Positions 31,504-40,041 of a DNA stretch of 64,000 nucleotides are shown piece after piece (positions within the stretch are counted from its first letter, which is position 1; every line of letters starts with the position of its first letter). The notes below the pieces were generated by a model, which saw only the letters and a list, made by a program, of their open reading frames with translations, was not told the origin of the DNA and did not search any database. The position numbers and the translations under genes are program-made. The stretch comes from Hyphomicrobium sp. CS1BSMeth3 (GTDB lineage: Bacteria > Pseudomonadota > Alphaproteobacteria > Rhizobiales > Hyphomicrobiaceae): NCBI RefSeq assembly GCF_900117415.1, contig NZ_FPEI01000004.1, forward strand, positions 744,001-808,000. Direction: 5' to 3'.

Positions 31504-32262
31504 TCAGCCGCGGATGGAGAAACCGCCGCACACCGGGATCGCCGTGCCCGTCACGAAGTCCGAGGCCGGCGCCGCCAGGAAGACAGCAATGCCGGAGAAA
31601 TCATCGGGCTTGCCCCAGCGCCCCGCCGGCGTGCGCTGCAGGACGCTCTCGTTCAGCCCTTCGATATCGACCCGCGCCCGCTGCGTGAGCTCGGTATCGA
31701 TCCAGCCCGGCAGGATCGAGTTGACCTGGATGTTGTCCTTGGCCCAGGCGGTCGCGAGCGCGCGCGTCATCTGCACGATGCCGCCCTTGGACGCCGCATA
31801 GGCCGTCGTCAGTGGCGCGCCGAACAGCGACATCATCGAGCCGATGTTGATGATCTTGCCGCCGCCGACCTTCTTCATCTCGGGATAGACGGCCTGCGAG
31901 CAATAGAAGGCACCATCCAGATTGATCGAGAGGATCTCCCGCCACTCGCCGATCGTGTACGCCTCGGGCGGCTTCCTGATGTTGATGCCCGCATTGTTCA
32001 CGAGGACGTCGATACGGCCCATCTGCTTCACCGCATCCGCCACCATGGCGCGGCACGAAGCATCGTCCGCCACGTTCACCTCGACGACACCCGTGCGCAC
32101 GCCGCGCTTGGCGAGCGCTGCCGCCGCGGCCTTGGACTTCTCAGCCTTGCGCGCGGCAATGACGATGTCGGCGCCCGCGGATGCGAGCCCCTCGGCCATG
32201 CCGAGACCGATGCCGCCATTGCCACCCGTGATGAGCGCAACCTTCCCCTTCAAATCGAACAT
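31504..32262 (-). CDS. Short-chain dehydrogenase/reductase
   Basis: A 252-residue NAD(P)-dependent oxidoreductase with a Rossmann fold. The cofactor motif TGGNGGIG (12-19), NNAG (about 88-91), the catalytic S-Y-K set in SMMSLFGAPLTTAYAASKGG, and the C-terminal CGGFSIRG are visible. The pattern resembles 2-deoxy-D-gluconate 3-dehydrogenase or glucose 1-dehydrogenase, but the substrate cannot be fixed. ATG 32262 has GGAGAGGA 6 bases upstream; an in-frame TTG at 32277 is less good. Stands alone, followed upstream by an R1 repeat. Confidence 0.88.
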   Translation of the reverse strand: MFDLKGKVALITGGNGGIGLGMAEGLASAGADIVIAARKAEKSKAAAAALAKRGVRTGVVEVNVADDASCRAMVADAVKQMGRIDVLVNNAGINIRKPPEAYTIGEWREILSINLDGAFYCSQAVYPEMKKVGGGKIINIGSMMSLFGAPLTTAYAASKGGIVQMTRALATAWAKDNIQVNSILPGWIDTELTQRARVDIEGLNESVLQRTPAGRWGKPDDFSGIAVFLAAPASDFVTGTAIPVCGGFSIRG

Positions 32263-32317
32263 GGCCGTCCTCTCCAATCCTCACTGCGTGCGTCCTGCGG
32301 GGTTCTACGTGCCCCTC

Positions 32318-32484
32318 CTAGTGTGATGATCGAGAAATTCGCCACCTCTCGCGGCACGGTATCGAGCGAATTTCTCGATCTGAATCACACTAGCAAGTCA
32401 ATGATCCTAGTGTGGTTCAGATTCCGAAGTCCGCCTCCGACATTTGCCGCGAAGTGATGGCGGACTTCGGAACCACCACACTAG
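32318..32484. repeat. R1 two-hairpin repeat, copy 3 (A3 32318-32393, B3 32407-32484)
   Basis: A3 has outer arms CTAGTGTGAT/ATCACACTAG and inner GATCGAGAAATTCGC/GCGAATTTCTCGATC. B3 is a variant: outer CTAGTGTGGT/ACCACACTAG and inner TTCCGAAGTCCGCC/GGCGGACTTCGGAA, differing from the other B units on both arms at once. Spacer CAAGTCAATGATC, 13 bases. It lies at the 3' end of the thioesterase gene, inverted relative to copy 4 at the 5' end. Confidence 0.9.
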
Positions 32485-32512
32485 AGCCTTGTAGTTCGGG
32501 CGTGCGCCTGCG

Positions 32513-32938
32513 TCACGCCTTTGCCGGGCGCGGCTCGAGCACCATCTGCGTCTGCGTGATGAGGGCGACGAGCCCGCCGTCGTTCTCGCGCGTGATCCGC
32601 GTCTGCCAGACCTGCGTGCGGCGGCCGCGATGGATCGGCGTCGCCTCGCCGATGAGCGTCGTGCCGACGGGCGCACCCGAAATGAAGTTCGTCTTGGACT
32701 CGATCGTCGTCGTCGAATGTCCCTCGGGCAGATTGAGCACCGTGCCGGCCGCGCCGAGCGTATCGGCAAAGGCCATGATCGCGCCGCCATGAATGGTTGC
32801 CGGCCGCGTGCACACCTCCGGCCGCACGACAAGATGCGCTCTCACGACATCGCGCGTCGCCGCCACCAGCTCGATGCCGAGCAACTCCGCAAAGGGCATT
32901 CTGAGGTTCTTGAGCCGCTCGAGCTCGGCTGTCGACAT
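32513..32938 (-). CDS. PaaI-type hotdog thioesterase
   Basis: A 141-residue acyl-CoA thioesterase of the PaaI/YdiI type. The central motif ATIHGGAIMAFADTLGAAGT carries the catalytic-type HGG-x-x-x-x-x-x-D/E stretch, and the strands ESKTNFISGAPVGTTLIGEA complete the hotdog fold. GGGAGAAAC lies 7 bases before the ATG at 32938; a longer in-frame extension upstream runs into the R1 repeat and is not real. It is enclosed by two R1 copies in opposite orientation. Confidence 0.88.
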   Translation of the reverse strand: MSTAELERLKNLRMPFAELLGIELVAATRDVVRAHLVVRPEVCTRPATIHGGAIMAFADTLGAAGTVLNLPEGHSTTTIESKTNFISGAPVGTTLIGEATPIHRGRRTQVWQTRITRENDGGLVALITQTQMVLEPRPAKA

Positions 32939-33013
32939 GGCCGTTTCTCCCGCCTGTTCTGATCCGTCAGAGGACTTATTTTCCCTAAGCCTATCCAACG
33001 ATCCGCAACACGG

Positions 33014-33180
33014 CCAGTGTCCCGATTCCGAAGTTCGCCGTACCTCAATTCTGGCGCCTCGAGCGAACTTCGGAAGCAAAAGGGACACTGGAATCATAGT
33101 CTTGCTCGTGTGATTCAGATCGAGAAATTCGCTCGGTACCGTGCCGCCTGATATGGCGAATTTCTCGATCATCACACTAG
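33014..33180. repeat. R1 two-hairpin repeat, copy 4, inverted (B4 33014-33091, A4 33105-33180)
   Basis: B4 outer arms are CCAGTGTCCC/GGGACACTGG: both arms differ from the usual CTAG/CTAG in a paired way. Inner arms GATTCCGAAGTTCGCC and GAGCGAACTTCGGAAGC. A4 keeps GATCGAGAAATTCGC/GCGAATTTCTCGATC. The 13-base spacer is the reverse complement of that in copies 1-3. Confidence 0.9.
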
Positions 33181-33276
33181 CGCGCAAACCGCAATGACCT
33201 CGCACATCAAAGGCGGAACCCCTCCCCGGCGCGCGCGTTTTTCCTGGAACAATACGCAATGGATAGGAGACTACCC

Positions 33277-33537
33277 ATGGCAGTTGATCATGAGCGGCGC
33301 GCGCCGCACGAATACCAGGACTACATCGACCGGGCTCCGGCGAGCTACAACGCCAGCGGCTGGGGCGTCGTGCTCGGTGTCATCGCCCTGTTCGCCATCC
33401 TCGGGATGCTTCTGATCGGTATCGGGAACAGCCCGAACGGCAACGCGCCGCAAACCAGCGTCGAGCGGACGGCTCCGGCCCCGACACCCGCGCCGACCCC
33501 GGCTCCGGCGCCAACGACGTCGCCAGCGCCCAACTAA
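33277..33537 (+). CDS. Small single-span membrane protein with Pro/Ala/Thr tail
   Basis: An 86-residue protein: a polar N-terminus (about 1-27), one transmembrane segment (GWGVVLGVIALFAILGMLLI, about 28-47) and a low-complexity tail of PAPTP repeats. The ATG at 33277 has AGGAGA 8 bases upstream. No family was recognised. A clear hairpin terminator follows. An N-in topology with a periplasmic Pro-rich tail is inferred. Confidence 0.7.
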   Translation: MAVDHERRAPHEYQDYIDRAPASYNASGWGVVLGVIALFAILGMLLIGIGNSPNGNAPQTSVERTAPAPTPAPTPAPAPTTSPAPN

Positions 33538-33562
33538 GCGAGGGCTGAACCGCCCAATACAA

Positions 33563-33597
33563 GCGAGCCCCGGTCCCGATCGGGGCTCGCGCATTTT
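33563..33597 (+). terminator. Rho-independent terminator
   Basis: GCGAGCCCCG and CGGGGCTCGC form a 10-bp stem with an 8-base loop, followed by GCATTTT. It lies 26 bases after the small membrane protein gene and before queC. Confidence 0.82.
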
Positions 33598-33665
33598 CGC
33601 ACGCGCTGCTGTTGATCCTCCGGCCCGGGGAGCGTAGTGCTCGCGCGGGCTTCAGAGGATGCACG

Positions 33666-34385
33666 ATGACCGAACCCTCAGAGCGCGCGGCGCTGGTCCT
33701 TTTCTCCGGCGGGCAGGATTCGACCGTTTGCCTCGCCTCCGCGCTCACGCGCTACGATCGCGTCGAAACCATCGGCTTCGACTACGGCCAGCGCCATCGC
33801 GTCGAGCTCGATCAGCGCGGCAAGGTGATCGCGGCGCTCAGGGCCCGCTTCCCCGATTGGGCCGCGCGCCTCGGCGAGGATCATAGGCTCTCGCTGCCGA
33901 CGCTCGCACAGATCAGCGAGACGAGCCTCACGCGCGAGACCGCGATCGAGATGACCGCTTCGGGCCTCCCGAGCACGTTCGTACCGGGGCGCAATCTGCT
34001 GTTCTTCACGTACGCGGCCGCGCTCGCCTATCGGCGCGGCATTGCCACGCTCGTCGGCGGCATGTGCGAGACCGACTATTCGGGCTATCCCGACTGCCGC
34101 AACGACACGCTCCAGACGCTCGCCCACGCCCTCACGCTCGGCCTCGACCGACCCGTCGCGATCGACACCCCGCTCATGTATATCGACAAGGCCGGCACCT
34201 GGGCGCTCGCCGAGACACTCGGCGGCGCAGCGCTCGTCGACATCATCATCGAGGAGACGCACTCCTGCTACCTCGGCGATCGCGCGACGCGCCATCCCTG
34301 GGGCTATGGATGCGGAAGCTGCCCCGCCTGCGAGCTCCGGGCCAATGGCTTCACGCGCTGGCGGTCCGAACGCGGAGCCGCCTAG
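33666..34385 (+). CDS. queC: 7-cyano-7-deazaguanine synthase
   Basis: Converts carboxydeazaguanine to preQ0 with ATP and ammonia on the way to queuosine in tRNA. The 239-residue protein has the ATP-pyrophosphatase P-loop [11 protein letters not shown] (13-23) and the zinc Cys set near the C-terminus (SCYLGDR, then [11 protein letters not shown]), and PGRNLLF. AGAGGA precedes the ATG at 33666. No other queuosine genes are adjacent. An R2 repeat starts at the base after the stop. Confidence 0.95.
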   Translation: MTEPSERAALVLFSGGQDSTVCLASALTRYDRVETIGFDYGQRHRVELDQRGKVIAALRARFPDWAARLGEDHRLSLPTLAQISETSLTRETAIEMTASGLPSTFVPGRNLLFFTYAAALAYRRGIATLVGGMCETDYSGYPDCRNDTLQTLAHALTLGLDRPVAIDTPLMYIDKAGTWALAETLGGAALVDIIIEETHSCYLGDRATRHPWGYGCGSCPACELRANGFTRWRSERGAA

Positions 34386-34568
34386 AGCGTGTTCATTTCG
34401 TGCGGACGCTTGCAGTCCCATACGCCGCACTAATCCCTCCCCCCCTCGTGGGGGAGGTTAGGAGGGGGGGGGATTGCAGAACACTGGCGGTAGGGATTCC
34501 CCCCACCCCTAACCCCTCCCCACCAGGGGGAGGGGGATTACGACTCCATTTTGATCGAACAGCCTAGC
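34386..34568. repeat. R2 C/G-rich intergenic repeat, copy 1
   Basis: About 183 bases: AGCGTGTTCA at the start, then paired C-rich and G-rich runs (CTCCCCCCCTCGTGGGGGAG; CCCCTCCCCACCAGGGGGAGG), and a conserved end CCATTTTGATCGAACAGCCT. A copy about 80% alike lies at 55340-55519. It occupies exactly the gap between the stops of queC and the TPR-like gene and may serve as a two-way terminator. Confidence 0.85.
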
Positions 34569-35390
34569 TCAACGTGCCTCGAGGCGCTTCAGGCGCTCGG
34601 CCGCTTCCGGCGCGCCGAGCTCGCGCGCCTTCGTGTACCACTGGCGGGCTGCGGCAACATCCGGCTGCAAGCCGACGACCCTGAGCTTCGCAAGCTCGTG
34701 CGGATCGTAGGTGCCGGCGAGCGCGAGCGCGCTCTCGGCGAGCCCCGACTCGGCGGCACGGCGGAACAGTGCCCGCGCCGGCTGGACATTGCCCAGACCG
34801 AGCAGCTCCTTGCCCTTGGCGTGCAATCCGAGCGCCCGCTCACGCTCCGGACTGCTCTGCGGCTCCGGCTGAGGCACCGGCTCGATCGGGCGGGCGAGGT
34901 TTGCGACGACGCTCGGCGCCTGCTTCGCCTGTGCCTGCTGCTGGCTCGGCGCAATGAGCTGCACCGGCCCGACGACGAGCGCCGTCTTGGCCTCGGTCAG
35001 AACCTTGCCCTCGATGGTCACCAGCGCGACGACGACATCCCACCGCCCCTGCTGGAGGCCCACCGGCAGCACGATACCGAGGCTCGCGAGACCGGCGAGC
35101 GGAATGGCCCACGCGCCGGCGCTGATGGCGTGCCCTTCAGTGAGCGTCGCCGTCGCCGGCAGGCCGCGAATGCGCACGAAGCTGTTGCGCATCAGCGCGT
35201 CCTGTGGACCGACCTGGATGGGCAGCGGGCTCCTGGATGCCGGCTCGGCCAGCATCACGGGCGCGACATTCAGGAAGAATTCCTGCTGCTGCGCCTGCGC
35301 CTGCGCCTGCCCAGGCAGCCCCAAGTGGTGCACCCCGCCCATGAGCAGCGCCGTGGCAGCGAGTGCTGCAAACGCCAATCGGCGCGGCAT
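34569..35390 (-). CDS. Secreted Sel1/TPR-like protein
   Basis: A 273-residue protein with a signal peptide (about 1-34, ending QAQAQA) and Sel1/TPR-like helices in the C-terminal third (ARALFRRAAESGLAESALALAGTYDP, AAARQWYTKARELGAPEAAERL). The middle is a beta-rich domain without a recognised family. Such proteins usually scaffold envelope complexes. The ATG at 35390 is preferred since it begins the signal peptide; the frame reads on upstream without features. Next gene upstream is the TAXI receptor (149 bp away), same strand. Confidence 0.72.
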   Translation of the reverse strand: MPRRLAFAALAATALLMGGVHHLGLPGQAQAQAQQQEFFLNVAPVMLAEPASRSPLPIQVGPQDALMRNSFVRIRGLPATATLTEGHAISAGAWAIPLAGLASLGIVLPVGLQQGRWDVVVALVTIEGKVLTEAKTALVVGPVQLIAPSQQQAQAKQAPSVVANLARPIEPVPQPEPQSSPERERALGLHAKGKELLGLGNVQPARALFRRAAESGLAESALALAGTYDPHELAKLRVVGLQPDVAAARQWYTKARELGAPEAAERLKRLEAR

Positions 35391-35539
35391 CTGACGACGA
35401 TGCCGCGCTACGCCCCTCGCGAATGGTATTGGCCGATCCTCGACCCGGCGTTGTTGCCGCATACGCAACGTTCGCCTCCTCCCCTCGATGATCCTGATCG
35501 TCGTCCGGAATTCTGCCGCCCCGGTTTCGACGCGCCCGA

Positions 35540-36778
35540 TTAGCGTCTCTGCTTGCTCCACTCCAGGAACTGGCGGAACAGGCGATCCTGCTCGGCCGGA
35601 TCGAGCGGCGCTGCCTTTGCCGCCTGCGTCCGCGCCAGCGACGTGTCGATGCTCGACGTCGCCGTCGCGTGGGCCTTGTCGATCAGCTCCTGAGCAGCCG
35701 GAAAGCGCGTCCAGCCCGGAATGGTGCCGGCAATATTCATCTCCCGCCACTTCGGCTGGTAAGGCGGCTGACGCAGCTTCTCGAAGCGCTCGAAGAGATA
35801 TTCGATGAAGCGAACGCACCGCCGGTAGCGGTCGCCGTTCACATTCGGGCTCCAGTTGAAGACGGCGAGCAGCGCCATCACCGAAATCGTCGATACGGAC
35901 TGGCCCTTGGGAATGAGGTTCGGGTAGTCGGCGTGCGTAAGCTCCGCCGGCACATAATAGTCCTCGAATTTCTCGCTGAACTCGAGGGGAAGCAGCTTGA
36001 AGCCCGGCTCGGGATTGATCTTGCTGAAGAGCGCGTTCGGCTTGCCGACCACGTGGATCACGGCTGCGATCTCGCCCTTCTTCATCTCCTCGAGTGCGAT
36101 GGCGTTGTTGAGGTAGGTGCGCTCGACCTGCAGGCCGAGGCGGTCGAAGACGATGCCGCCGGTGTAGTTGGCCGCGCTGCCGACCGTATTGAAGTTGACC
36201 TTCTTGCCTCTCAGATCCTCGAGCGTGTTGATCTCCGGGCGCACATAGATGTGCAGCTCGCCCTGGAACATCGGCATGACGTAGTTCACGCGCTTCTCGA
36301 TGTTCGGGATCTTGAGCACGTTCTTGTAGTGATCGAGCACGTCCGCGTAGGTGATCGCGAAATCGACGCCCTTGAGGTAGATCAGGTCGCTGACGTTACC
36401 CACTGCGCCGTAGGTGATCATGGGGATCACGCGCAGGTTGTCGCCGTCGTCGAGCGCCCGGCCGAGATCGGCCGCATAGGCGACGAACGTTCCCTCGAGC
36501 AGACCGCCGGCCAGACCGATGGTCCAGTTATTGATGACCGAGGCGCGCTCGTTCTCGTCCTGGGACGTCGGCTTCGGTGGCACGGGTAGCGCGCGCTTCG
36601 GAACGCCCTTGCCCTGGGCCTGCGCAATCACGAAAGGCAGGGTCTGCTGTTGAGCTTGAGCGGGAGCCAAACCGAGCAACCCACTGATCAGCAAAGTCCC
36701 TGCGCCAACAAACAGTGCACGCACGCTGCACCCCCCTGCTACGAACCCTCCACCCGTCCGGCCGCGGATTTGTCGCAT
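35540..36778 (-). CDS. TAXI-type TRAP transporter solute receptor
   Basis: A 412-residue periplasmic binding protein. The signal peptide spans about 1-42 (hydrophobic core LFVGAGTLLISGLLGLAPAQA). The body shows the TAXI pattern: GTFVAYAADLGRALDDGDNLRVIP, DFAITYADVL, LEDLRGKKVNFNTVGSAANYTG, and VKGKPNALF-like KPNALFSKINPEPGFK. TAXI receptors deliver carboxylates to a fused TRAP permease. No DctQM-like permease gene is in the window, so the receptor is an orphan here. AGGTGA is 4 bases before the ATG at 36778. Confidence 0.85.
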   Translation of the reverse strand: MRQIRGRTGGGFVAGGCSVRALFVGAGTLLISGLLGLAPAQAQQQTLPFVIAQAQGKGVPKRALPVPPKPTSQDENERASVINNWTIGLAGGLLEGTFVAYAADLGRALDDGDNLRVIPMITYGAVGNVSDLIYLKGVDFAITYADVLDHYKNVLKIPNIEKRVNYVMPMFQGELHIYVRPEINTLEDLRGKKVNFNTVGSAANYTGGIVFDRLGLQVERTYLNNAIALEEMKKGEIAAVIHVVGKPNALFSKINPEPGFKLLPLEFSEKFEDYYVPAELTHADYPNLIPKGQSVSTISVMALLAVFNWSPNVNGDRYRRCVRFIEYLFERFEKLRQPPYQPKWREMNIAGTIPGWTRFPAAQELIDKAHATATSSIDTSLARTQAAKAAPLDPAEQDRLFRQFLEWSKQRR

Positions 36779-36994
36779 CGCGTCACCTGGACGCACGTAT
36801 AACAGTTTTTCAATGTGGCAATGATGTGATCCGCGATCGGACTTGCGGCAGGATCCGTACGAAATATCGGCCCGGAAACCGCACCTCGGGCGCCGATGCG
36901 ACTTCCGCATGGCCGCGCAGCGATCCCACGGCTTGACCATCCGTTCCGCCACCCGCATCAGTATGCGGTTCCCCCTCCCAGGAGCCGCTTCACC

Positions 36995-38182
36995 ATGTTC
37001 GATTTCGACCGCGTCATTCCACGTCGCGGCACTCATTCGTCCAAGTGGGACAATATCGCGAAGCTCTCCGGCATTTCCGCCCCCGACGCGATCCCCATGT
37101 GGGTCGCCGACATGGATTTTGCCGCGCCTCCCGGCGTGACGGCGGCACTGACCGCCGAGGTCGAGCGCGGGACGTACGGCTACTACGCCGATACGGGCAC
37201 CTGGGCCGAAGCCCTCGCCGACTGGATGGCGCGCCGCCACAAGCTCAAGGTCGACCCCGCCTGGGTGAGCCCGACGCCGGGCATCGTCTCGGGCCTCGGC
37301 CTCATTCTCCAGGCGCTGACCGAGCCCGGCGACGAGGTCGTCGTGTTCCCGCCCGTCTATCATGCCTTCCGGCGCATTATCGTCGCCAATCAGCGGCGCA
37401 TCTTCGATGCCAATCTGGTCGAGGCCAACGGCCGCTACGCCATGGACCTCGACGCCCTCGCGGCCAAGCTCACGCCGCGCACGAAGATCGTCTTCCTGTG
37501 CAGCCCGCACAATCCGGGCGGCACCGTGTGGTCGCCCGCCGAGCTCCAGGCGCTCGCGGCCTTCTGCATCAAGCACAATCTCATTCTGGTCTCGGACGAG
37601 ATCCACTGCGATCTCGTCTTCCCCGGCGCCCGCCACACACCGACGCTGACCGCCGCCCCCGAAATCGCCGATCGTCTCATCACCTGCGTCGCCGCGACCA
37701 AGACCTTCAATCTCGCCGGCGCCCATGTCGGCGCCTGCTTCACGTCCAATGCCGATTTCAAGAAGCGCCTCGATGCGCGCATCATGGCCTCGGGCGTCGG
37801 CTCCTACAATTCCTTCGGCATGATCGCGACCGAGGCCGCCTGGCGGACGGGCGAGGCCTGGCTCGACGCGCTCCTTCCCTATCTCGCGCGCAATCGCGAT
37901 CTCCTCCACGCCCGCATCGAGGCGGCCGCCCCCGGCGCCCGCGCCATGAAGCTCGATGCGACCTATCTCGCCTGGGTCGATTTTGCCGGCACCGGCCTCG
38001 CGCCCGAGGAAGTCGGCAAGCGCGTAAAGCAGAGCGCGCGCATCTTCGCGAGCCCCGGCGAGCAGTTCGGGCCGGGCGGCGAGACGCGGCTGCGCTTCAA
38101 TTTCGCGACGCCGCGCCCGATCCTCGAGGAGGCCCTCGGTCGCCTCGACGAGGCATTCAGAGATCTGAGAACAGGCAGATGA
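36995..38182 (+). CDS. PatB/MalY-type PLP-dependent C-S lyase
   Basis: A 395-residue fold-type I aminotransferase-like enzyme of the MalY/PatB branch (cystathionine beta-lyase activity in the family). It opens FDFDRVIPRRGTHSSKWD and has PMWVADMDF (35-43), SPHNPGGTVW, SDEIHCDLVF and AATKTFNLAGAHVG, where the Lys in ATKTFN binds PLP. AGGAG lies upstream of the ATG. It is followed 28 bp later by the peptidase C26 gene, so the two are probably cotranscribed. Confidence 0.92.
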   Translation: MFDFDRVIPRRGTHSSKWDNIAKLSGISAPDAIPMWVADMDFAAPPGVTAALTAEVERGTYGYYADTGTWAEALADWMARRHKLKVDPAWVSPTPGIVSGLGLILQALTEPGDEVVVFPPVYHAFRRIIVANQRRIFDANLVEANGRYAMDLDALAAKLTPRTKIVFLCSPHNPGGTVWSPAELQALAAFCIKHNLILVSDEIHCDLVFPGARHTPTLTAAPEIADRLITCVAATKTFNLAGAHVGACFTSNADFKKRLDARIMASGVGSYNSFGMIATEAAWRTGEAWLDALLPYLARNRDLLHARIEAAAPGARAMKLDATYLAWVDFAGTGLAPEEVGKRVKQSARIFASPGEQFGPGGETRLRFNFATPRPILEEALGRLDEAFRDLRTGR

Positions 38183-38210
38183 TGCGAGACGGAGCGGGGG
38201 CTCGGCAGCG

Positions 38211-38978
38211 ATGAAACCCGTAGTCGGCGTGATCGGCAATACGCACCACGTCGAGAACCGCTTCGCGGCGCAACTCGTCGGCGAGCGCAATCTGCGCGCC
38301 GTGGCGCAGGTCGCCGACGCCCTCCCGATGATGTTCGCGGGCGCTCCCGAGATCACCGACGTCGGCGCGCTGCTGGAGGTCGTCGACGGCATCCTGCTGA
38401 CGGGGGCGCGCGCGAACGTGCACCCGACCCGCTATCGCATGGATCCTCATGTCGGCTACGAGCCCTATGACGAGCGCCGCGACGCGCTGGCGCTCGCGCT
38501 CCTCGAAGCCTGTGTCGCGCAAGGCAAGCCGATCTTCGGCATCTGCCGCGGCTTCCAGGAGATGAACGTCGCGTTCGGCGGCTCGCTCCACCCCGAGATC
38601 CGCGAGATTCCGGGCCGCATGAACCACCGCATGCCGCGCCTCGAGAACGGCGAGATCCATCCCGACCCGACCGTCGTCTTTGCCGAGCGCCACGAGGTCA
38701 CGCTCACGCCCGGTGGCACCTTCGCGCAGCTTCTCGGGCGCGAGACCATCCGCGTGAACTCGCTGCACGGCCAGGGCATTCTCGAGCCCGGCGAGCGCGT
38801 CATCATCGAGGGCATCGCCGAGGACGGCACGATCGAAGCGATCCGCATTGCCGAAGCCCCCGGCTTCGCCCTCGGCGTCCAGTGGCACGCCGAGTACGAG
38901 GCGCAGAACAACTCGGTCAACAAGACGCTCTTCGAAGCTTTCGGCGCCGCGCTGCGTGCGCACAAGCAGAGCCGCTAG
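38211..38978 (+). CDS. Gamma-glutamyl-gamma-aminobutyrate hydrolase-like protein (peptidase C26)
   Basis: A 255-residue class I glutamine-amidotransferase-fold hydrolase like PuuD, which frees GABA from its gamma-glutamyl conjugate. The nucleophile is the Cys in FGICRGFQEMNV (about 107-118), and the His-Glu pair is WHAEYE near 225-230. No other putrescine-catabolism genes are nearby, so the substrate is uncertain. Downstream partner of the PatB-type lyase. Confidence 0.87.
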   Translation: MKPVVGVIGNTHHVENRFAAQLVGERNLRAVAQVADALPMMFAGAPEITDVGALLEVVDGILLTGARANVHPTRYRMDPHVGYEPYDERRDALALALLEACVAQGKPIFGICRGFQEMNVAFGGSLHPEIREIPGRMNHRMPRLENGEIHPDPTVVFAERHEVTLTPGGTFAQLLGRETIRVNSLHGQGILEPGERVIIEGIAEDGTIEAIRIAEAPGFALGVQWHAEYEAQNNSVNKTLFEAFGAALRAHKQSR

Positions 38979-39127
38979 CGCGTATTCATTTCGCACCCGA
39001 TCACTTAGCGTCGCAATCAACATCGGGCTGCGTGCTCATGTCCGCGTTCGCGTCCGCTCCTCCCCAGACCCGTATCGACCTTTCGCCAATTGCTCCGCGA
39101 GACATGAGATACGGCCGCACCTCGAAG

Positions 39128-39733
39128 TTACCCGCCAGATGGGGCCTTGGAAAAATGCTGTTCGACAAGCTTTCGGGCGGCTTCCCACAGCATCGTCGAT
39201 CCTCCCGCAATCGCTGGCCCATACCGCTCGATGACTTGCGTCACACCGACTCCGTTTTCACTCCACGTACCGCCGCCGACCGCCACGTTGAGCAGCAGCG
39301 GCTGCAGCCGATCCAATGCCTTAGCGAACCGCGCTTCTGGTGATTGACCGGCCTCGAATTCAAGCCAAATTGAACGAAACTCCGCGGCCTGATCAGACGG
39401 CAGGAGGCCGAAAATGCGTTCTGCAGCTCGTTGTTCTGCCGCTGCGAGATCGGCTTTTGAGCCATTGGCCGCATGGATAGGCGCATCGCCCGCGTCGATT
39501 TCTACGATGTCGTGCAGCAACAAGAGTTGGATGACGCGAGCTACATCAACTTTCACATCTGCATGACTACTCAGTGCCAGCGCAAACATTGCGAGATGCC
39601 ACGAGTGCTCCGCCGAGTTCTCCCGCCTAGCACCATTCGCTAGATGTGATTGGCGGACGATCAATTTCAGGCGGTCAAGTTCCAGCAAGAATTCAAGCTG
39701 CTTCTTGAGCGCGTCGCTCTCGGATTTTGGCAT
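39128..39733 (-). CDS. HD-domain phosphohydrolase (YfbR/HDDC2-like)
   Basis: A 201-residue metal-dependent phosphohydrolase. The HD metal site appears as ENSAEHSWHLAMFALALS (His pair, about 38-55) and LLLLHDIVEIDAGD (HD, about 70-83). The family removes phosphate from deoxynucleotides, among others. Length is typical. Alone; convergent with the C26 hydrolase gene (149 bp apart; nothing was recognised in that gap). Confidence 0.88.
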   Translation of the reverse strand: MPKSESDALKKQLEFLLELDRLKLIVRQSHLANGARRENSAEHSWHLAMFALALSSHADVKVDVARVIQLLLLHDIVEIDAGDAPIHAANGSKADLAAAEQRAAERIFGLLPSDQAAEFRSIWLEFEAGQSPEARFAKALDRLQPLLLNVAVGGGTWSENGVGVTQVIERYGPAIAGGSTMLWEAARKLVEQHFSKAPSGG

Positions 39734-40041
39734 TTCAATTGGCCTTGCGGTTGCCGCGCATCCTACCAGACGGCAAAGCCAGTGTCCCGTGTGCTGGCTC
39801 TTCGGCCGCGGCTAATAACGGAGGTGCCGCTTGCTGTTGACCAAGCGGATGCCGGACGCCTGCTCTTCCCTCAAGACCGACGGCGCCGACAGTCGAGAAA
39901 TTGAGGCCGCCGTGACCGCCCTTGGCCCGTAGCACCGGCGAGACCAAGGCCACCGACTGCTCTTTTTGCACTCAGCGCATTGGGCGCGATGGAGGGGGGA
40001 ACAGCGATGCCAATTCGAGCAAACGCCCCGTGGCTTTCTCC
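39734..40041. other. Gene-free stretch
   Basis: No coding region or RNA is supported in these 308 bases. A 78-codon frame on the minus strand (39735-39971) has a Gly/Ala/Pro-rich product without a recognised domain or ribosome site, and I regard it as chance or decayed DNA. Confidence 0.5.

Noticed and set aside
36779-38392. Long upstream extension of the TAXI receptor frame, opposite the PatB-type lyase
   Set aside because: The signal peptide and ribosome site fix the start at 36778; the extension is antisense to the lyase.
38979-39127. Possible R1 or R2 copy after the C26 hydrolase gene
   Set aside because: Only the first 15 or so bases resemble R2 and a 7-bp inverted repeat is present; too little to call a copy.
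39735-39971. 78-codon minus-strand frame
   Set aside because: No ribosome site or domain; low-complexity product.
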